A DNA stretch of 64,000 nt from Bacteroidota bacterium (GCA_016721435.1 JADKIC010000002.1:1-64000); one strand, 5' to 3'. Counted from the first letter of the stretch, positions 26,148-35,711 are shown. Numbers and translations are program-made. Notes: a model not told the origin generated them from the letters alone.

Positions 26148-26168
26148 CCCCGGGCCGTAGGCCCGGGG
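26148..26168. repeat. Perfect 9-bp-stem hairpin with GTA loop
   Basis: CCCCGGGCC, loop GTA, GGCCCGGGG. It sits immediately after the 67-bp array, has no T tract and is unlikely to be a classical terminator. Confidence 0.75.
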
Positions 26169-26193
26169 TGTAATGTTCCCACCGACCACCAGG

Positions 26194-26222
26194 GTGAGGA
26201 CTTTGCGTAGCAAAGTCCTCAC
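26194..26222. repeat. Perfect 13-bp-stem hairpin with GTA loop
   Basis: GTGAGGACTTTGC, loop GTA, GCAAAGTCCTCAC. It has the same three-base loop and the same C/GTA/G closing context as the hairpin 25 bp upstream. It resembles a mobile-type palindromic repeat or a protein-binding site more than a terminator. Confidence 0.8.
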
Positions 26223-26536
26223 GTGTTAGGGAAATGAATCAACATTAATTAAAAATTGATAGTTTCTTATTTTGCCTGTTTTCATTTTAACTAATTGTCG
26301 TTAACAAAACCAAAATAATATGTTTTAGAAAAAAGGACCAAAGTTGTCACCTTAAAATCATACCGTGTATTCATGGAGGTCTTGTGCTATTAATTTTCTT
26401 TTCATCGTCTTTCAATTGCCATTTTTTCTATCCTTATATAAAACCGACTTGTTCTTTTAATAATTTTAAAACAATGGCTTAATCTCTTCTAAAAACTGAT
26501 TATAGACTTTTGTGTCAATAAAATGGATTACACAAA
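26223..26536. other. AT-rich intergenic region
   Basis: 314 bp between the twin hairpins and the small zinc-ribbon gene. No coding or structured element was recognised. Confidence 0.5.
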
Positions 26537-26716
26537 ATGAAAGAGAGTAAACAGAATATTTTTTGCATTAAATGTGGAAATGTAATGGACCGTATTAGTC
26601 GTAGTCCCTCTGATTTTCGGATTGGAAACATGATGTTGGGAGTGTATCGGGTGAAGCGTTACCTCTGTTATGCCTGCAGGCATGAAAACGGGTGTTTTTT
26701 AAAACAAAGCGATTAA
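26537..26716 (+). CDS. Small zinc-ribbon-like protein, 59 aa
   Basis: ATG 26537 to TAA 26716 gives a basic 59-residue protein with two Cys pairs, CIKC (about residues 10-13) and CYAC (about 44-47), plus a further C near 53. This is the spacing expected of a zinc ribbon with a central turn. Small Cys4 proteins of this kind are common in Bacteroidota without known function. A bidirectional hairpin terminator follows at 26762. Transcribed alone. Support is the intact frame, the Cys pattern and the terminator position; DNA or RNA binding is only a guess. Confidence 0.55.
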   Translation: MKESKQNIFCIKCGNVMDRISRSPSDFRIGNMMLGVYRVKRYLCYACRHENGCFLKQSD

Positions 26717-26761
26717 GTTAAAATTGAATGATAAAGTTGGGTAGCTTTTCTGATTACTAAA

Positions 26762-26798
26762 AAAAACCCTGCTGATCATTATGAACGGCAGGGGTTTT
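26762..26798. terminator. Bidirectional terminator between convergent genes
   Basis: AAAAAACCCTGC and GCAGGGGTTTTT form a stem with A and T tracts on both sides. It serves the plus-strand small gene ending at 26716 and the minus-strand gene ending at 26814. Confidence 0.75.
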
Positions 26799-26813
26799 TA
26801 TATTGAATAATTT

Positions 26814-27698
26814 TTACCTGTTCAGGATAATACGTTTTACGCTTTGTCCGTTAGTAGCTTCCACTTTAATAAAGTAAATCCCATTTTGATATTCTGACAA
26901 GTCAACTTGTCCTTGTTTGTTGACGTTTTTCAGCGTGATGTTTTTTAATTCATTTCCAAGAATGTCTGAAACACGAATTTTAACTTCCCGGTTACTTGTT
27001 GCTTTATAATCGATCGTAACAACACCTCTTGATGGATTAGGATATACAGAAATAGCTAATGTAGATTTTGGTGTACTTAATCCCGTTACACAATTCGTAC
27101 TTGTGCTCAAATTCGCGTATCCCGGAGTAATACAAACACGATTGAAGTCGGTGGAGTCATCATTGGTATCATTGCCGTCGGGAAAACGGGATATACCCAA
27201 TAAACGTCCTGCAATGCTATCAGCTTGTAAGGTATCACTCTTGGAAAGGGGGAGACCATTGCCGGATACATAAGGTGCAATACAACTGCCTTCATAACTC
27301 ACCACGTCAACGATATTCAGCGTTTGATTTTCACGCAATGCTACAGCATCAGGAGAACCATTTTGAATAATATTTGAAATAGCGGTTAAAGTCAAGTCGC
27401 AATTTGGAACTTTTCCACCGCCACCGCATATCACAAAGTAATCACCGGCATTTAACGTTTGAGCAGGCAAAGGGAAACTATCATAAATTACATTGCTGGT
27501 TGCGTTTCCATTGAAAAGCACAACTGTATAATCTCCCAAATTAATAGCTGTGCCGCTTGCATTGTATAATTCAATGAATTCAGCGCTGTCTACAGCAGGT
27601 TGATCGTAGTCAATTTCGTTGATAACAAGATTGGATTGAGCACGCGACTGAAGGGTGAAAGCCGCTATGATCAATACTAAAGTAAAGATTTTTTTCAT
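26814..27698 (-). CDS. Secreted lamin-tail-domain protein with T9SS sorting domain
   Basis: Intact, 294 residues. The signal peptide (1-20, ..LQSRAQ) is followed by a lamin-tail (LTD) domain: LVINEIDYDQP, then AEFIELYNASG, INLGDYTVVLFNG and a GSPDAVAL strand, about residues 22-200. A T9SS type A sorting domain starts ISVYPNPSRGVVTI (about residue 215) and ends ..KRIILNR. Bacterial LTD proteins are extracellular and often attached to nucleases or adhesive proteins, but no catalytic module is present here. A TACTTTTG -7 box lies upstream (27724-27731, minus strand). Confidence 0.85.
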   Translation of the reverse strand: MKKIFTLVLIIAAFTLQSRAQSNLVINEIDYDQPAVDSAEFIELYNASGTAINLGDYTVVLFNGNATSNVIYDSFPLPAQTLNAGDYFVICGGGGKVPNCDLTLTAISNIIQNGSPDAVALRENQTLNIVDVVSYEGSCIAPYVSGNGLPLSKSDTLQADSIAGRLLGISRFPDGNDTNDDSTDFNRVCITPGYANLSTSTNCVTGLSTPKSTLAISVYPNPSRGVVTIDYKATSNREVKIRVSDILGNELKNITLKNVNKQGQVDLSEYQNGIYFIKVEATNGQSVKRIILNR

Positions 27699-27723
27699 TT
27701 TCGATGTATTAATGATTTGTTGG

Positions 27724-27731
27724 CAAAAGTA
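27724..27731 (-). promoter_or_regulatory. Candidate -7 promoter element
   Basis: Minus-strand TACTTTTG matches TAnnTTTG and lies 26 bp before the start codon of the lamin-tail gene. No convincing -33 TTG was found. Confidence 0.35.
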
Positions 27732-27872
27732 ATGAAACTTTAGGCATTAATTAGGAGGAAATAGTAGGTTTACCTTTTAATAACCTACTATTTCAAATTT
27801 AGGAACATCTTGTTTTAGAAGATATTACAGTGGTATTTCGACAGATTTATCTCCCGAAAAGTGTATAAATAA

Positions 27873-27899
27873 CAAAGCCCCGCAATTTGCAGGGCTTTG
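27873..27899 (-). terminator. Hairpin terminator
   Basis: CAAAGCCC.. (27873-27880) pairs with GGGCTTTG (27892-27899), with an internal GC/GC extension and an AT-rich outer flank. It is positioned just beyond the stop codon of the minus-strand gene at 27920-28189. Confidence 0.7.
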
Positions 27900-27919
27900 A
27901 ATTGGATAAAGGGTTGACG

Positions 27920-28189
27920 TCAATACTCTGGAAATAATTCTTTAATTTCTATCAATTTGAGATATGGATCCATCACTTTGGTAGAGTAGGTGGCCGCTAT
28001 CTTGTCGATTCTGTTCCGCTTTACGTGATACCATAGTTGAATATAGTACCCGTTCATGTAGTACAGATTAACTCTATACTGTTTATTTTGTCTGACCATC
28101 ATAAAGGTGGCGTGATGCCAGACATGCCAGGCTTTTTCATCAAAACTCAAAGCATTGAATTGTTCTACGGAAGGGACGTGTTTTATCAT
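27920..28189 (-). CDS. Small conserved-looking hypothetical protein, 89 aa
   Basis: Intact 89-residue frame followed directly by a terminator, which supports it as a real gene. The sequence is rich in aromatic residues and His (WHVWHHATFM, VNLYYMNGYYIQLWY). It has no signal peptide, membrane helix or family motif that I recognise. It looks like a compact soluble alpha/beta domain. No function is proposed. Confidence 0.6.
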   Translation of the reverse strand: MIKHVPSVEQFNALSFDEKAWHVWHHATFMMVRQNKQYRVNLYYMNGYYIQLWYHVKRNRIDKIAATYSTKVMDPYLKLIEIKELFPEY

Positions 28190-28305
28190 TTGTTTCTGTG
28201 CTACGTATGCAAAATAGCCATTGAAATCTCCTTTTGAACCTATCCTTTTGGCGAATTAAGCGCATTAGCGGGTGAAAATCGTACTCATTAGCGGTGAAAG
28301 AGGAA

Positions 28306-28349
28306 CGCGGTGAAGCGTGTCCGCAGCATGCGGAATCTGCTTCACCGCG
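28306..28349. repeat. Nested hairpin
   Basis: CGCGGTGAAGC (28306-28316) pairs perfectly with GCTTCACCGCG (28339-28349). The loop contains a second hairpin, TCCGCA/TGCGGA. No T tract is seen. It sits 3' of the carboxylase gene. Confidence 0.65.
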
Positions 28350-28407
28350 TGGGAGAAAGTCTCGATAGATTCAAATCGTCAAAGACGAATTGAGTAATGA
28401 CGAGACC

Positions 28408-29954
28408 CTAAAGCGGAATATTCCCATGCTTCTTCTTAGGAAGCTTGGCCACTTTATTTTCAAGCATACTAAAGGAAGTGATGAGTTTAAGTCGGGTTTG
28501 CTCCGGTAAAATAACTTCATCAATAAAGCCCCGCTCTGCCGCACGATACGGATTGGCAAAATGATTGATATACTCCTCTTCTTTTTCTTTCAACTTCGCA
28601 GCCGGATCTTTCGCTTTTGCAATTTCTCCTTTAAAAATAATCTCGGCAGCACCGCGCGCACCCATCACGGCAATCTCCGCTGTAGGCCATGCATAATTCA
28701 TATCTGCACCAATATGCTTGGAGTTCATTACATCATAAGCTCCGCCGTAGGCCTTTCGGATGATGACCGTAATTCGCGGTACCGTCGCTTCACTGAAGGC
28801 GAAAAGTAATTTTGCTCCGTTGGTGATAATGCCATTCCATTCCTGATCGGTGCCGGGAAGGAAACCGGGGACATCTTCAAACACGAGTAAGGGGATGTTA
28901 AAACAATCACAAAAGCGTACAAATCGCGCTGCCTTCGTGGACGAATGAATGTCCAATACACCGGCGAGAAAGGCGGGCTGATTGGCAACAATTCCAATGG
29001 ATTTTCCTGCTAAACGTGCGAAACCCACTACAATGTTTTCCGCAAAGTTTTTATGTACTTCAAAAAATCCTTCTCCATCATCATCGATGACAAGGTTGAT
29101 GACATCGCGAATGTCGTAAGGTTGATTAGGATTTTCCGGGATGATAGCATTTAATGCAGGTCGTAACTCATTGCCTGTTTCATAAGGACGGCTCGGTGCG
29201 GTTTCTTCGCAATTGGAAGGAACATAACTCATGAGCCTTTTCAGATAACGTATGCATTCAATTTCATTTGCACAGGAAAAATGTGTTACTCCTGATTTAG
29301 TACTATGCGCTGATGCGCCACCCAGATCTTCACTGCTAACTTCTTCATGCGTTACCGTTTTTACCACATTGGGTCCGGTAACAAACATGTAACTGGTGTT
29401 TTCTACCATCAGAATAAAATCAGTAATTGCCGGTGAATACACCGCGCCTCCCGCACAAGGTCCCATGATGGCGCTGAACTGTGGAATGACACCCGATGCC
29501 CTGGTGTTGCGATAAAAGATATCCGCATAACCACCCAGTGAAACAACTCCTTCCTGTATTCTTGCTCCACCTGAATCATTTAAACCGATAACAGGGGCCC
29601 CGTTTTGCATGGCTAAATCCATGATCCTGCAAATCTTTCCGGCATGCGATTCAGATAATGAGCCACCAAAAACAGTGAAATCTTGCGCAAAGACATATAC
29701 CAATCGTCCGTCTATTCTTCCATATCCGGTAACCACACCATCCCCGGGATAAATTTCTTTTTCTAATCCAAATTCAGTAGAGCGATGTGTGACAAACATT
29801 CCAATCTCTTCGAAACTGCCTTCGTCAAGTAAAAAATGAAGTCGTTCCCTCGCAGTAAGCTTCCCTTTTTTATGCTGTGCGGCTATTCGATGTTCTCCGC
29901 CACCTAACAGGGCCTGTTCTTTTTTGTCTCTAAGGATTCTATTTTTTTATTCAT
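28408..29954 (-). CDS. pccB: Acyl-CoA (propionyl/methylmalonyl-CoA) carboxylase beta subunit
   Basis: Carboxyltransferase subunit of a biotin-dependent acyl-CoA carboxylase. It transfers carboxyl from carboxybiotin to propionyl-CoA-type substrates in propionate or branched-chain catabolism. The family core is clear: YPGDGVVTGYGRI, GLNDSGGARIQEGV, the oxyanion-hole region GPCAGGAVYSPA, GFLPGTDQE, RKAYGGAYDVM and PYRAAERGFIDEVI. The long open frame starts at 29799, but the missing N-terminus (MNKK.., KKEQALLGGG, KGKLTARERLHFLLDEGSF) is present upstream. It joins in frame if the 7-base T run at 29942-29948 is one base longer, giving a start at 29954 and about 515 residues, the family norm. The gene is therefore almost certainly intact. 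Exact acyl-CoA specificity is inferred, not shown. Confidence 0.9.
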
Positions 29955-30125
29955 ACGTATTGCCGGTTCAAGCCTCAAAAGTAAATGAAAAGAGCGGAAC
30001 TTAAAGGGGATCTATTATAAACTCCTTTGAAAGTTATATTTGGAATGTAACCGGAGAATTGGTGAAAAGTATTTCCTGTAAAGTATGATCCGATAAAAAT
30101 GAAGCAGCTCGGTTGCCGGAATATA

Positions 30126-31558
30126 CTACCAGCCAAACAGGTTTATGCCTACCTGAAAAGGATGTAGTGTAGGTCCCCTGCCGTCTTTGAACAATCCATT
30201 GATGGCATAGGAAGCGTATAAGGTATAATGCTCATATCCGATCCGGAAAGTGGCGTCATACCGGAAGGGTTCGGTGTTGAATTCATCCCTGCGTTTGGAT
30301 TTTTCTCTGTCTCCATCATCATTATATACTAACTTCAGGTGAGAGTTGAATTTGTACGATAGCAATAAGCCGGTTGCTATATGGAAAGATTTTTTGAATT
30401 GTTGTTTCGTGTTGAACTGAAGCAGTAAGGGCAATGTGATGTAATTTACAGATAATTTATTTTTTTCATAGTTGATTTGTTTGCCGTTTTTATCGGTGTC
30501 AAATCCTGCAACGACTCTATTGGTATCAGGTATTAACGTTTTATCGGAGGAGAATCGATAGTTGTTTAAAGTTAGGCCTATCCCGGTAGTGAAGAGTACA
30601 GTGCGCTTGTAAATTGGAAAATCATGCGCGAAGAAATTGAGGTTTACATTGATGGACTTTCCTGAGTTCAACTCGAGATAGTCGTAGCCCTCAGGTAAAG
30701 TAGTGCTGAATTTTTCCCGAACCAATAGTTGATTAAAGCCAATTTCAAAACCGGCCCAATGTGATCTCGCTCTCTCCGGTTTACGGAAGATACTGTCCGT
30801 CTCCCAATGAAAGGCATAGTTGTCATTATCGCTGCGATGATGTCCGATAACGGTAACTGAATTACTGTCGCCATCACTATTTGATTTTTGAGAAGAACTC
30901 TCATCACTAAAGATGCCATATTTTCCTATTCCACTGATATTGGTGTTCAGTTGTGCCGGCTTGTTTTTATAGTAGAATGAACCGGATCCGGATATTCTTA
31001 AGTCGAGTGATTCACTCACATCAGCAAAGCATTTCCCAACTCCACTGATATTGGCATTGCAGTTTTTTATGCAGCGCCTTCCAGCTTTCCACTTCCACTG
31101 ATGTTAATATCCAATTGATCCGCCCGTCCTGATAGTTCAAGTTTGCCTATCCCGCTGATACCTACTTCAAGTTTGTTCACGTCGATGGGTAGGGCTACTT
31201 TTCCGTTTCCGGAGATAGAAATGCGAAGATGGTGGGCTGAAATCAAACTGTCACCGCTAACTTTCCCGATACCGGAAATACTTATTCCTTCAAGATCACT
31301 TAGTGTTATATAAATGGTGGATGTAGGTCCCTGGATGGTTAATGTGTTATCTTCCACATTCGTTTGAATACCATTCAATGGTGTCTTTGCTTCTACCCTT
31401 ACTTCCTGCGGACTCCCGGTACGGAGTACAACATGCGTATTGTCTTTGATTTTAATGGAGGTGAAGGAGGGGAGTATTCTGATTTCTGAAGTCTGTGCGA
31501 ATCCATAGTGACCGATAAAACAATAAGCGGCGATGAGGATGAATGAGAATGTTTTCAT
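30126..31558 (-). CDS. GIN-domain (DUF2807) protein with C-terminal outer-membrane beta-barrel
   Basis: The signal peptide (MKTFSFILIAAYCFIGHYGFAQ) is followed by a GIN/DUF2807 right-handed beta-helix of repeated ISGIGKV / ISGSGKL steps (about residues 25-165). The frame breaks near 31076; joining gives further ISGVGK and ISGSGSF steps. An acidic linker and a C-terminal domain of alternating beta strands ending in ..GINLFGW follow, typical of an outer-membrane barrel. GIN domains are common in Bacteroidota head/adhesin-like proteins, and fusion to a barrel suggests an outer-membrane sensor or surface protein. It is the third minus-strand gene behind the ECF sigma factor (33179-33676), so it may be its output or its partner. 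Confidence 0.7.
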
Positions 31559-31736
31559 AATTTTTAATGCTGTCGTTTCTATGAATGAGATGTTTGGCGT
31601 TCTAAAAAAGTTACAGTGTTTGGAAATTATTTTTCATTCATGTACTTCTTTCCGGTGATTTCGCTTAGGGTGAGAATTTATTTTCGAATTAATTTAGAGG
31701 AGAATTTCCATTAGAAATGTCAAGGATAGTCAGTAA

Positions 31737-33182
31737 TCAAAATTGTTTTTGTATAACTCTCTTTTCTGTTTCTACTTCGTACGCACTCAATTTACCGGTG
31801 ATGGGATTGAAGGCCGTGCGAACTTTTACTTTGTCTTTGGATATCTTTCCAACCGCCTTTGCAAATTTTAACAAACGACTTCCAAAAGGCAGTTTGGCAG
31901 GGTAGAGCTGGTCCCGATTAATTCCTCTCCTGCGGCTTTGTTTACATTTTTGCAGCCAGATGAATCATTTCTCCGCCAATACGGGCCGGATTTAAAATCG
32001 CAGCCAATGAAGGAGGTTCATTCGGATTTTCATACGAAACAGTTGCCTTTGGCGTATAGCGTCTTTCAGTAAAAACAAATGGTTCTTCAACTTTTACAAG
32101 CGGATTGGGTTGGGCAGAAAGAAAAGTTATATTCTCTGCCATGCTGTTTTCGGCAGGTATTTCGTTTTCAATGCGTGTTTGTTCTGTTGTTGTCTGATGC
32201 TGAACAAGATTGTTTTTGTAGATGACCTTCTCATGGTTCAATCTGCCACCTTGTAGTGGTTTGTTGTTTTTATCTGCGAATGTTGGCTGATTTATTTCGG
32301 TTAAGTTATTTTTGTTTTTATCAATGAATGAAACACTATCCTTTTTATGCTGAAGCACCTCTTTTTTTTCTGCAAGGTTTTTCTCCGTCAGGACAGGTTG
32401 AATAGTATTTTCTTCAGGCAATGAATGGATCAGGGTATCTTCACTCTTTACAAACTGACGATCGTTTCCATGATTATTTTCAGTTAACCGGAAAATATAT
32501 GCAGCGCCAATAAGCAATAAGAGGATCGCAGCAATTCGCAATGCTTTCGAAGAATTATAACCGAAGAAGGTACTCTTTTATACAAAAGTTTCTTTCCTGC
32601 AAAATGCTCATCGTTAGGCACTGGTAGCTTAGTGCCCCGATACAACTCTCTCTCCTGTTCATATTGCGGATGATTTTGTAAGAAGGCAAGCAGCAGACTC
32701 CTTTGCTGTAAATTGAGTTCGCCTTCCATTTCTGCGATGAGCCATTCCTGAATACTTGCTACTGAAAGATCTGAAGTTTTCTTAAGTGATTCTTTTCCTT
32801 CAAAAGTATCCGAAGGCTCTTCAATAAGTTTTGTGTTTCGGAAGAGTGCACGCTCGTTTAAGTAAGCCGGATGGGCGGCTAAATAGTTTTCGAGTAGTAC
32901 AAGTTGTTCCGGAAGCAATTGTCCTTCTACCTCTGCAATGAACCATTCGTGAATATTTTCTTCAGAGGGTAGATCTGATTTTATCAAATCGCTTTTATCA
33001 GGATAAACAGCTGCTTCTTCAGAAAAGTCATTTAATCCAATATTTTCAAATGAATTGAACTCTTCATTTAATTCCGGATGCTGCTCCAGGAAAAGGAACA
33101 ATTCAGCCACCTCTCCGGCACTGAGATTCCCATCGAAATAATCGATGAACCAGCTTTCGTAATTATGGGTGTTGATGTTCAT
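31737..33182 (-). CDS. Membrane anti-sigma-like protein with three tandem cytoplasmic repeats
   Basis: Starts at 33182, overlapping the sigma-factor stop by 4 bp. The N-terminal cytoplasmic part has three repeats of about 67 residues (7-50, 76-119, 143-186) built on W(F/L)I.E.EG.L..., LL..FL..HP.. and an E(R)..LFR.TKL end. After a frameshift near 32575 comes one transmembrane helix (RIAAILLLLIGAAYIFRL) and a periplasmic region. Two more shifts (near 31955 and 31920) restore a basic tail ending ..VIQKQF at 31737. Each repeat resembles the short helical sigma-binding segment (EG.L...E...L..FL..HP) of Bacteroidota anti-sigma factors. The periplasmic part may read a barrel or stress signal. Confidence 0.65.
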
Positions 33183-33676
33183 TTTCTGTCAGATGACATT
33201 CTCCGGTTTGCCGATGTATTCTTTAATGCGAGTCGCGCTCTATAAATGTAAACTTTTACCTGTGATTCTTTTAACCCTGCTATCTCGCCAATTTCTTCGT
33301 ATGTATATCCCTCGTAATCTCTAAGCATGACAACTGTACGCTGAATTTCCGGTAAACGATCTAATGCTTTTCTTAATACTTCTTTTAGTCCGCTGTAATT
33401 GCCCGAACTATGGCTGTATTGCTCTTCATTGACTTCATTCCAGTTGCCTTGCTTCTTTGACCGTCGCAACCGATCCAGCATGGTGTGGTAGGCCGTTGTA
33501 AATAGATAGGATTTGGCTTTTTCTCCGTTGATCTGTCCGACATTAATCCACATTTTTTCAAAAGCATCCTGAACAATATCTTGCGCAAATTCTTTATCAC
33601 GGGTATTGTGCAGGATGAAGCGGTATACGCCATCCGAATGCTGATCTACACAAAAATTGTATTCCTGAGTGGTCAC
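33179..33676 (-). CDS. ECF-family RNA polymerase sigma factor
   Basis: Intact, 165 residues. Region 2 is clear (DKEFAQDIVQDAFEKMWIN, then KAKSYLFTTAYHTMLDRLRR, the -10 recognition helix), as is region 4 (LPEIQRTVVMLRDYEGYTYEEIGEIAG, then SQVKVYIYRARLALK, a helix-turn-helix for the -35/-33 element). First gene of a minus-strand set with the membrane repeat protein (4-bp overlap) and the GIN-barrel protein. Known pattern: ECF sigma genes are co-transcribed with their anti-sigma factor, which holds them at the membrane. Confidence 0.9.
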   Translation of the reverse strand: MTTQEYNFCVDQHSDGVYRFILHNTRDKEFAQDIVQDAFEKMWINVGQINGEKAKSYLFTTAYHTMLDRLRRSKKQGNWNEVNEEQYSHSSGNYSGLKEVLRKALDRLPEIQRTVVMLRDYEGYTYEEIGEIAGLKESQVKVYIYRARLALKNTSANRRMSSDRK

Positions 33677-34096
33677 GTTTCTAAATTCGAAAGTTTAGTG
33701 ATGGGACTTATTCACCTGCCGTAAAGTTACAACATCATTAAGTTTGTTTGTAAATAATTGATTGTCAGCAATTATATTTAGTATACCTGTTGGGCTAACA
33801 AATTGACTTAAAAGGCAAAAATCACTTTTCTTTTAGCTGAATCTTTTTTAGCGGTTTTCTTTTTTTAGGCTTAGGTTATCTCTTTTACCGGATGTCTTTA
33901 AAATAGCTCGAAGGGGTTTGTGGGCCTTGAGGGTAAAGGTCGGAAATTATGTATTTAATCAAAAGATAAAAATTGTTATACTTTACTATAATATATGCTT
34001 TAAATCCACATATTAGAGAGTGAAAATGATAAAATTATCAAGTATGACTCGTTTACGTCACATTATTTTGGAACATGGTGTGTCAAAGATTATTTT
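33677..34096. other. Intergenic region between divergent genes
   Basis: 420 bp of AT-rich sequence. A weak minus-strand TAACTTTA box near 33720 may drive the sigma gene. Otherwise nothing was recognised. Confidence 0.4.
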
Positions 34097-34366
34097 ATGT
34101 ATATATTTACACCCATGGATTCGTCACACCGTTACGCATTAATTGAATACATGAACAAGCTCAAAAGGCAAAGGGCTGAGATTGATTCTAGGCTAGATGC
34201 CGTTAATTTCCTTCTGTCTGAAGAAACTTTATTAAACGATATTCCTGACACTCAAAATAGATTGGGTGGAGTTGATTTTAAAAAACAAGAAAGACAGTGG
34301 TTGATTATGTATTGCTTTTACAGGATTAGGTTAAGCCAAACAAACGATAAGTTAGAAAGATATTAG
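34097..34366 (+). CDS. Small hypothetical protein with coiled-coil character
   Basis: 89 residues from 34097, or 83 if it starts at ATG 34115 (MDSSHRY). The N-terminal half (ALIEYMNKLKRQRAEIDSRL) is a charged amphipathic helix; the C-terminal half is also helical (WLIMYCFYRIRLSQTNDKLE). No family is recognised. It lies at the left edge of the accessory patch holding the IS1595 remnant. Confidence 0.4.
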   Translation: MYIFTPMDSSHRYALIEYMNKLKRQRAEIDSRLDAVNFLLSEETLLNDIPDTQNRLGGVDFKKQERQWLIMYCFYRIRLSQTNDKLERY

Positions 34367-34725
34367 AATACAACCTTCAATAGAAAGAAATGAAGATATT
34401 TAAGAAAGACTGTAAATGACGTGGAGGGAATTACGGAAGATCAAAGAATACACCCAAAGAAGGTAAACCTATTTCTTCGTGGATAAATAAGGGCAAGCCC
34501 TATTAGTTCTTACTCATAACTGCTCTCTTTTTCTGGACCGACAGTTATTGAGAGCTGTAATTAGAGAGGTGTCACAGTCCCAATAGGGTGATGCACACAA
34601 CGAAGCGTATCTCATTACATAACCCCGTCCACACCTTCTTTAATTGCAAAAGTACTTTTAAAACCTAATCGCAAATTTATTTTAATCATGATCAAATCAT
34701 TGTGCTTTAATCTTTACGTCACTTT
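34367..34725. other. Intergenic region 3' of the IS1595 transposase
   Basis: About 360 bp with no intact gene. It probably contains the left end of the insertion sequence, but I could not pair terminal inverted repeats by eye. Confidence 0.35.
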
Positions 34726-35558
34726 TTACAACATCTGCGAACCGTTCATCTCGAATTGCTTACGGGTATTATAACGATAAGTAAACCATTGCAGTATCTA
34801 TGAAGATGTGAGGTTACTTGGTGGTATATGCTATATACCACGTTTAAACAGGCCCCAGTACCCTTCAATGGTATAGAGTTGTTCCAACTACTGTTTGATT
34901 TATGGTTAATGGTGGTATGGTTATAGTCCTCTTTAATCTTGTAATAGATACTACTTTCATCTGTTATTACTCTACTTCCTTTCACTACGTGCTTATGAAT
35001 ATGCTTTGTTACTTCATTAGTTGTTGCACTTGGTATAGGATAACTAATAACTTTCCCTTGACGTTCTACAATACCTATAACAGCAGTTTTCTCATCTCTG
35101 AACCATCCTGATGCGCCGTTATGTTTACGCTTGCTTACGTGCTTATTCTTTCGCTTGCCTCCCACGAACGTTTCATCACATTCTACCATACTGTTAAATA
35201 ATTGTGGATCATTATTAGCGAGCATTTCACGCTCTGTGAAGTATAACAGCTGTTTTTTGTGTTACGCCTTCTTTAACTGCAATGAACGCCTTCTTATGAG
35301 CAGATAACAGATAGATAGCTATGAACCACTTTTGCAACGATATTTTAGTATTCTCAAATATTGTCCCAACGGTAGCACTATATTTCTTCTTACAATCTCT
35401 GCAACGGTATCTATTCTCACTTGGGAATGAATAAGCATTAGTACTACCACAAACGACAAGGGAGTATCACCCCAACGCAAATGTTCTAAGTAAGCCCGAC
35501 ACGCTTTGTCATTAGGGAACTTCTTAACTAAGGCTAAAACTGATTTGAATGGTTTCAT
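34726..35558 (-). mobile_element. IS1595-family (ISXO2-like) transposase, frame-broken
   Basis: The start at 35558 (MKPFKSVLALVKKFPNDKAC) is the usual N-terminus. A zinc-ribbon segment follows across a frame change (GSTNAYSFPSENRYRCRDCK, about 35390-35450), then KWFIAIYLLSAHKK. The DDE domain has VECDETFVGGKRKN (first Asp), VITDESSIYY (second Asp) and, in a shifted frame, TIEGYWGLFKRGI (catalytic Glu, about 34840-34880). The end FTYRYNTRKQF..MNGSQML closes at 34726. At least four frame changes are needed. With the ribbon-helix-helix gene it forms one minus-strand unit. The transposase may be dead or only mis-sequenced. Terminal inverted repeats were not resolved. Confidence 0.8.
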
Positions 35559-35591
35559 GTATTACAAGTATTACGTTAGGGTAAAAATATA

Positions 35592-35711
35592 TTACTTAGG
35601 TATAAGTTTTTCTAATTGCAAACGGATATAGTCGCTAAGAGTGCGGTTATCTTTGTCGGCTAATGCTTTAAGACGCTTCTTTAAATCCTCATCAACCCTT
35701 ATTGGAATCAT
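35592..35711 (-). CDS. 39-aa ribbon-helix-helix (CopG/Arc-like) protein
   Basis: A complete frame from ATG 35711 to TAA 35592: a short beta strand (MIPIRVDEDLKKRL) then two helices (KALADKDNRTLSDYIRLQLE). This is the classic minimal ribbon-helix-helix DNA-binding fold that works as a dimer. It lies 33 bp upstream of the transposase on the same strand, so it is probably a passenger or regulator of that element. It could also be an orphan antitoxin, but no toxin frame was found beside it. Confidence 0.7.
   Translation of the reverse strand: MIPIRVDEDLKKRLKALADKDNRTLSDYIRLQLEKLIPK

Noticed and set aside
31717..31905. Plus-strand 62-codon frame
   Set aside because: The minus strand here encodes the basic C-terminus of the anti-sigma-like protein once frames are joined.
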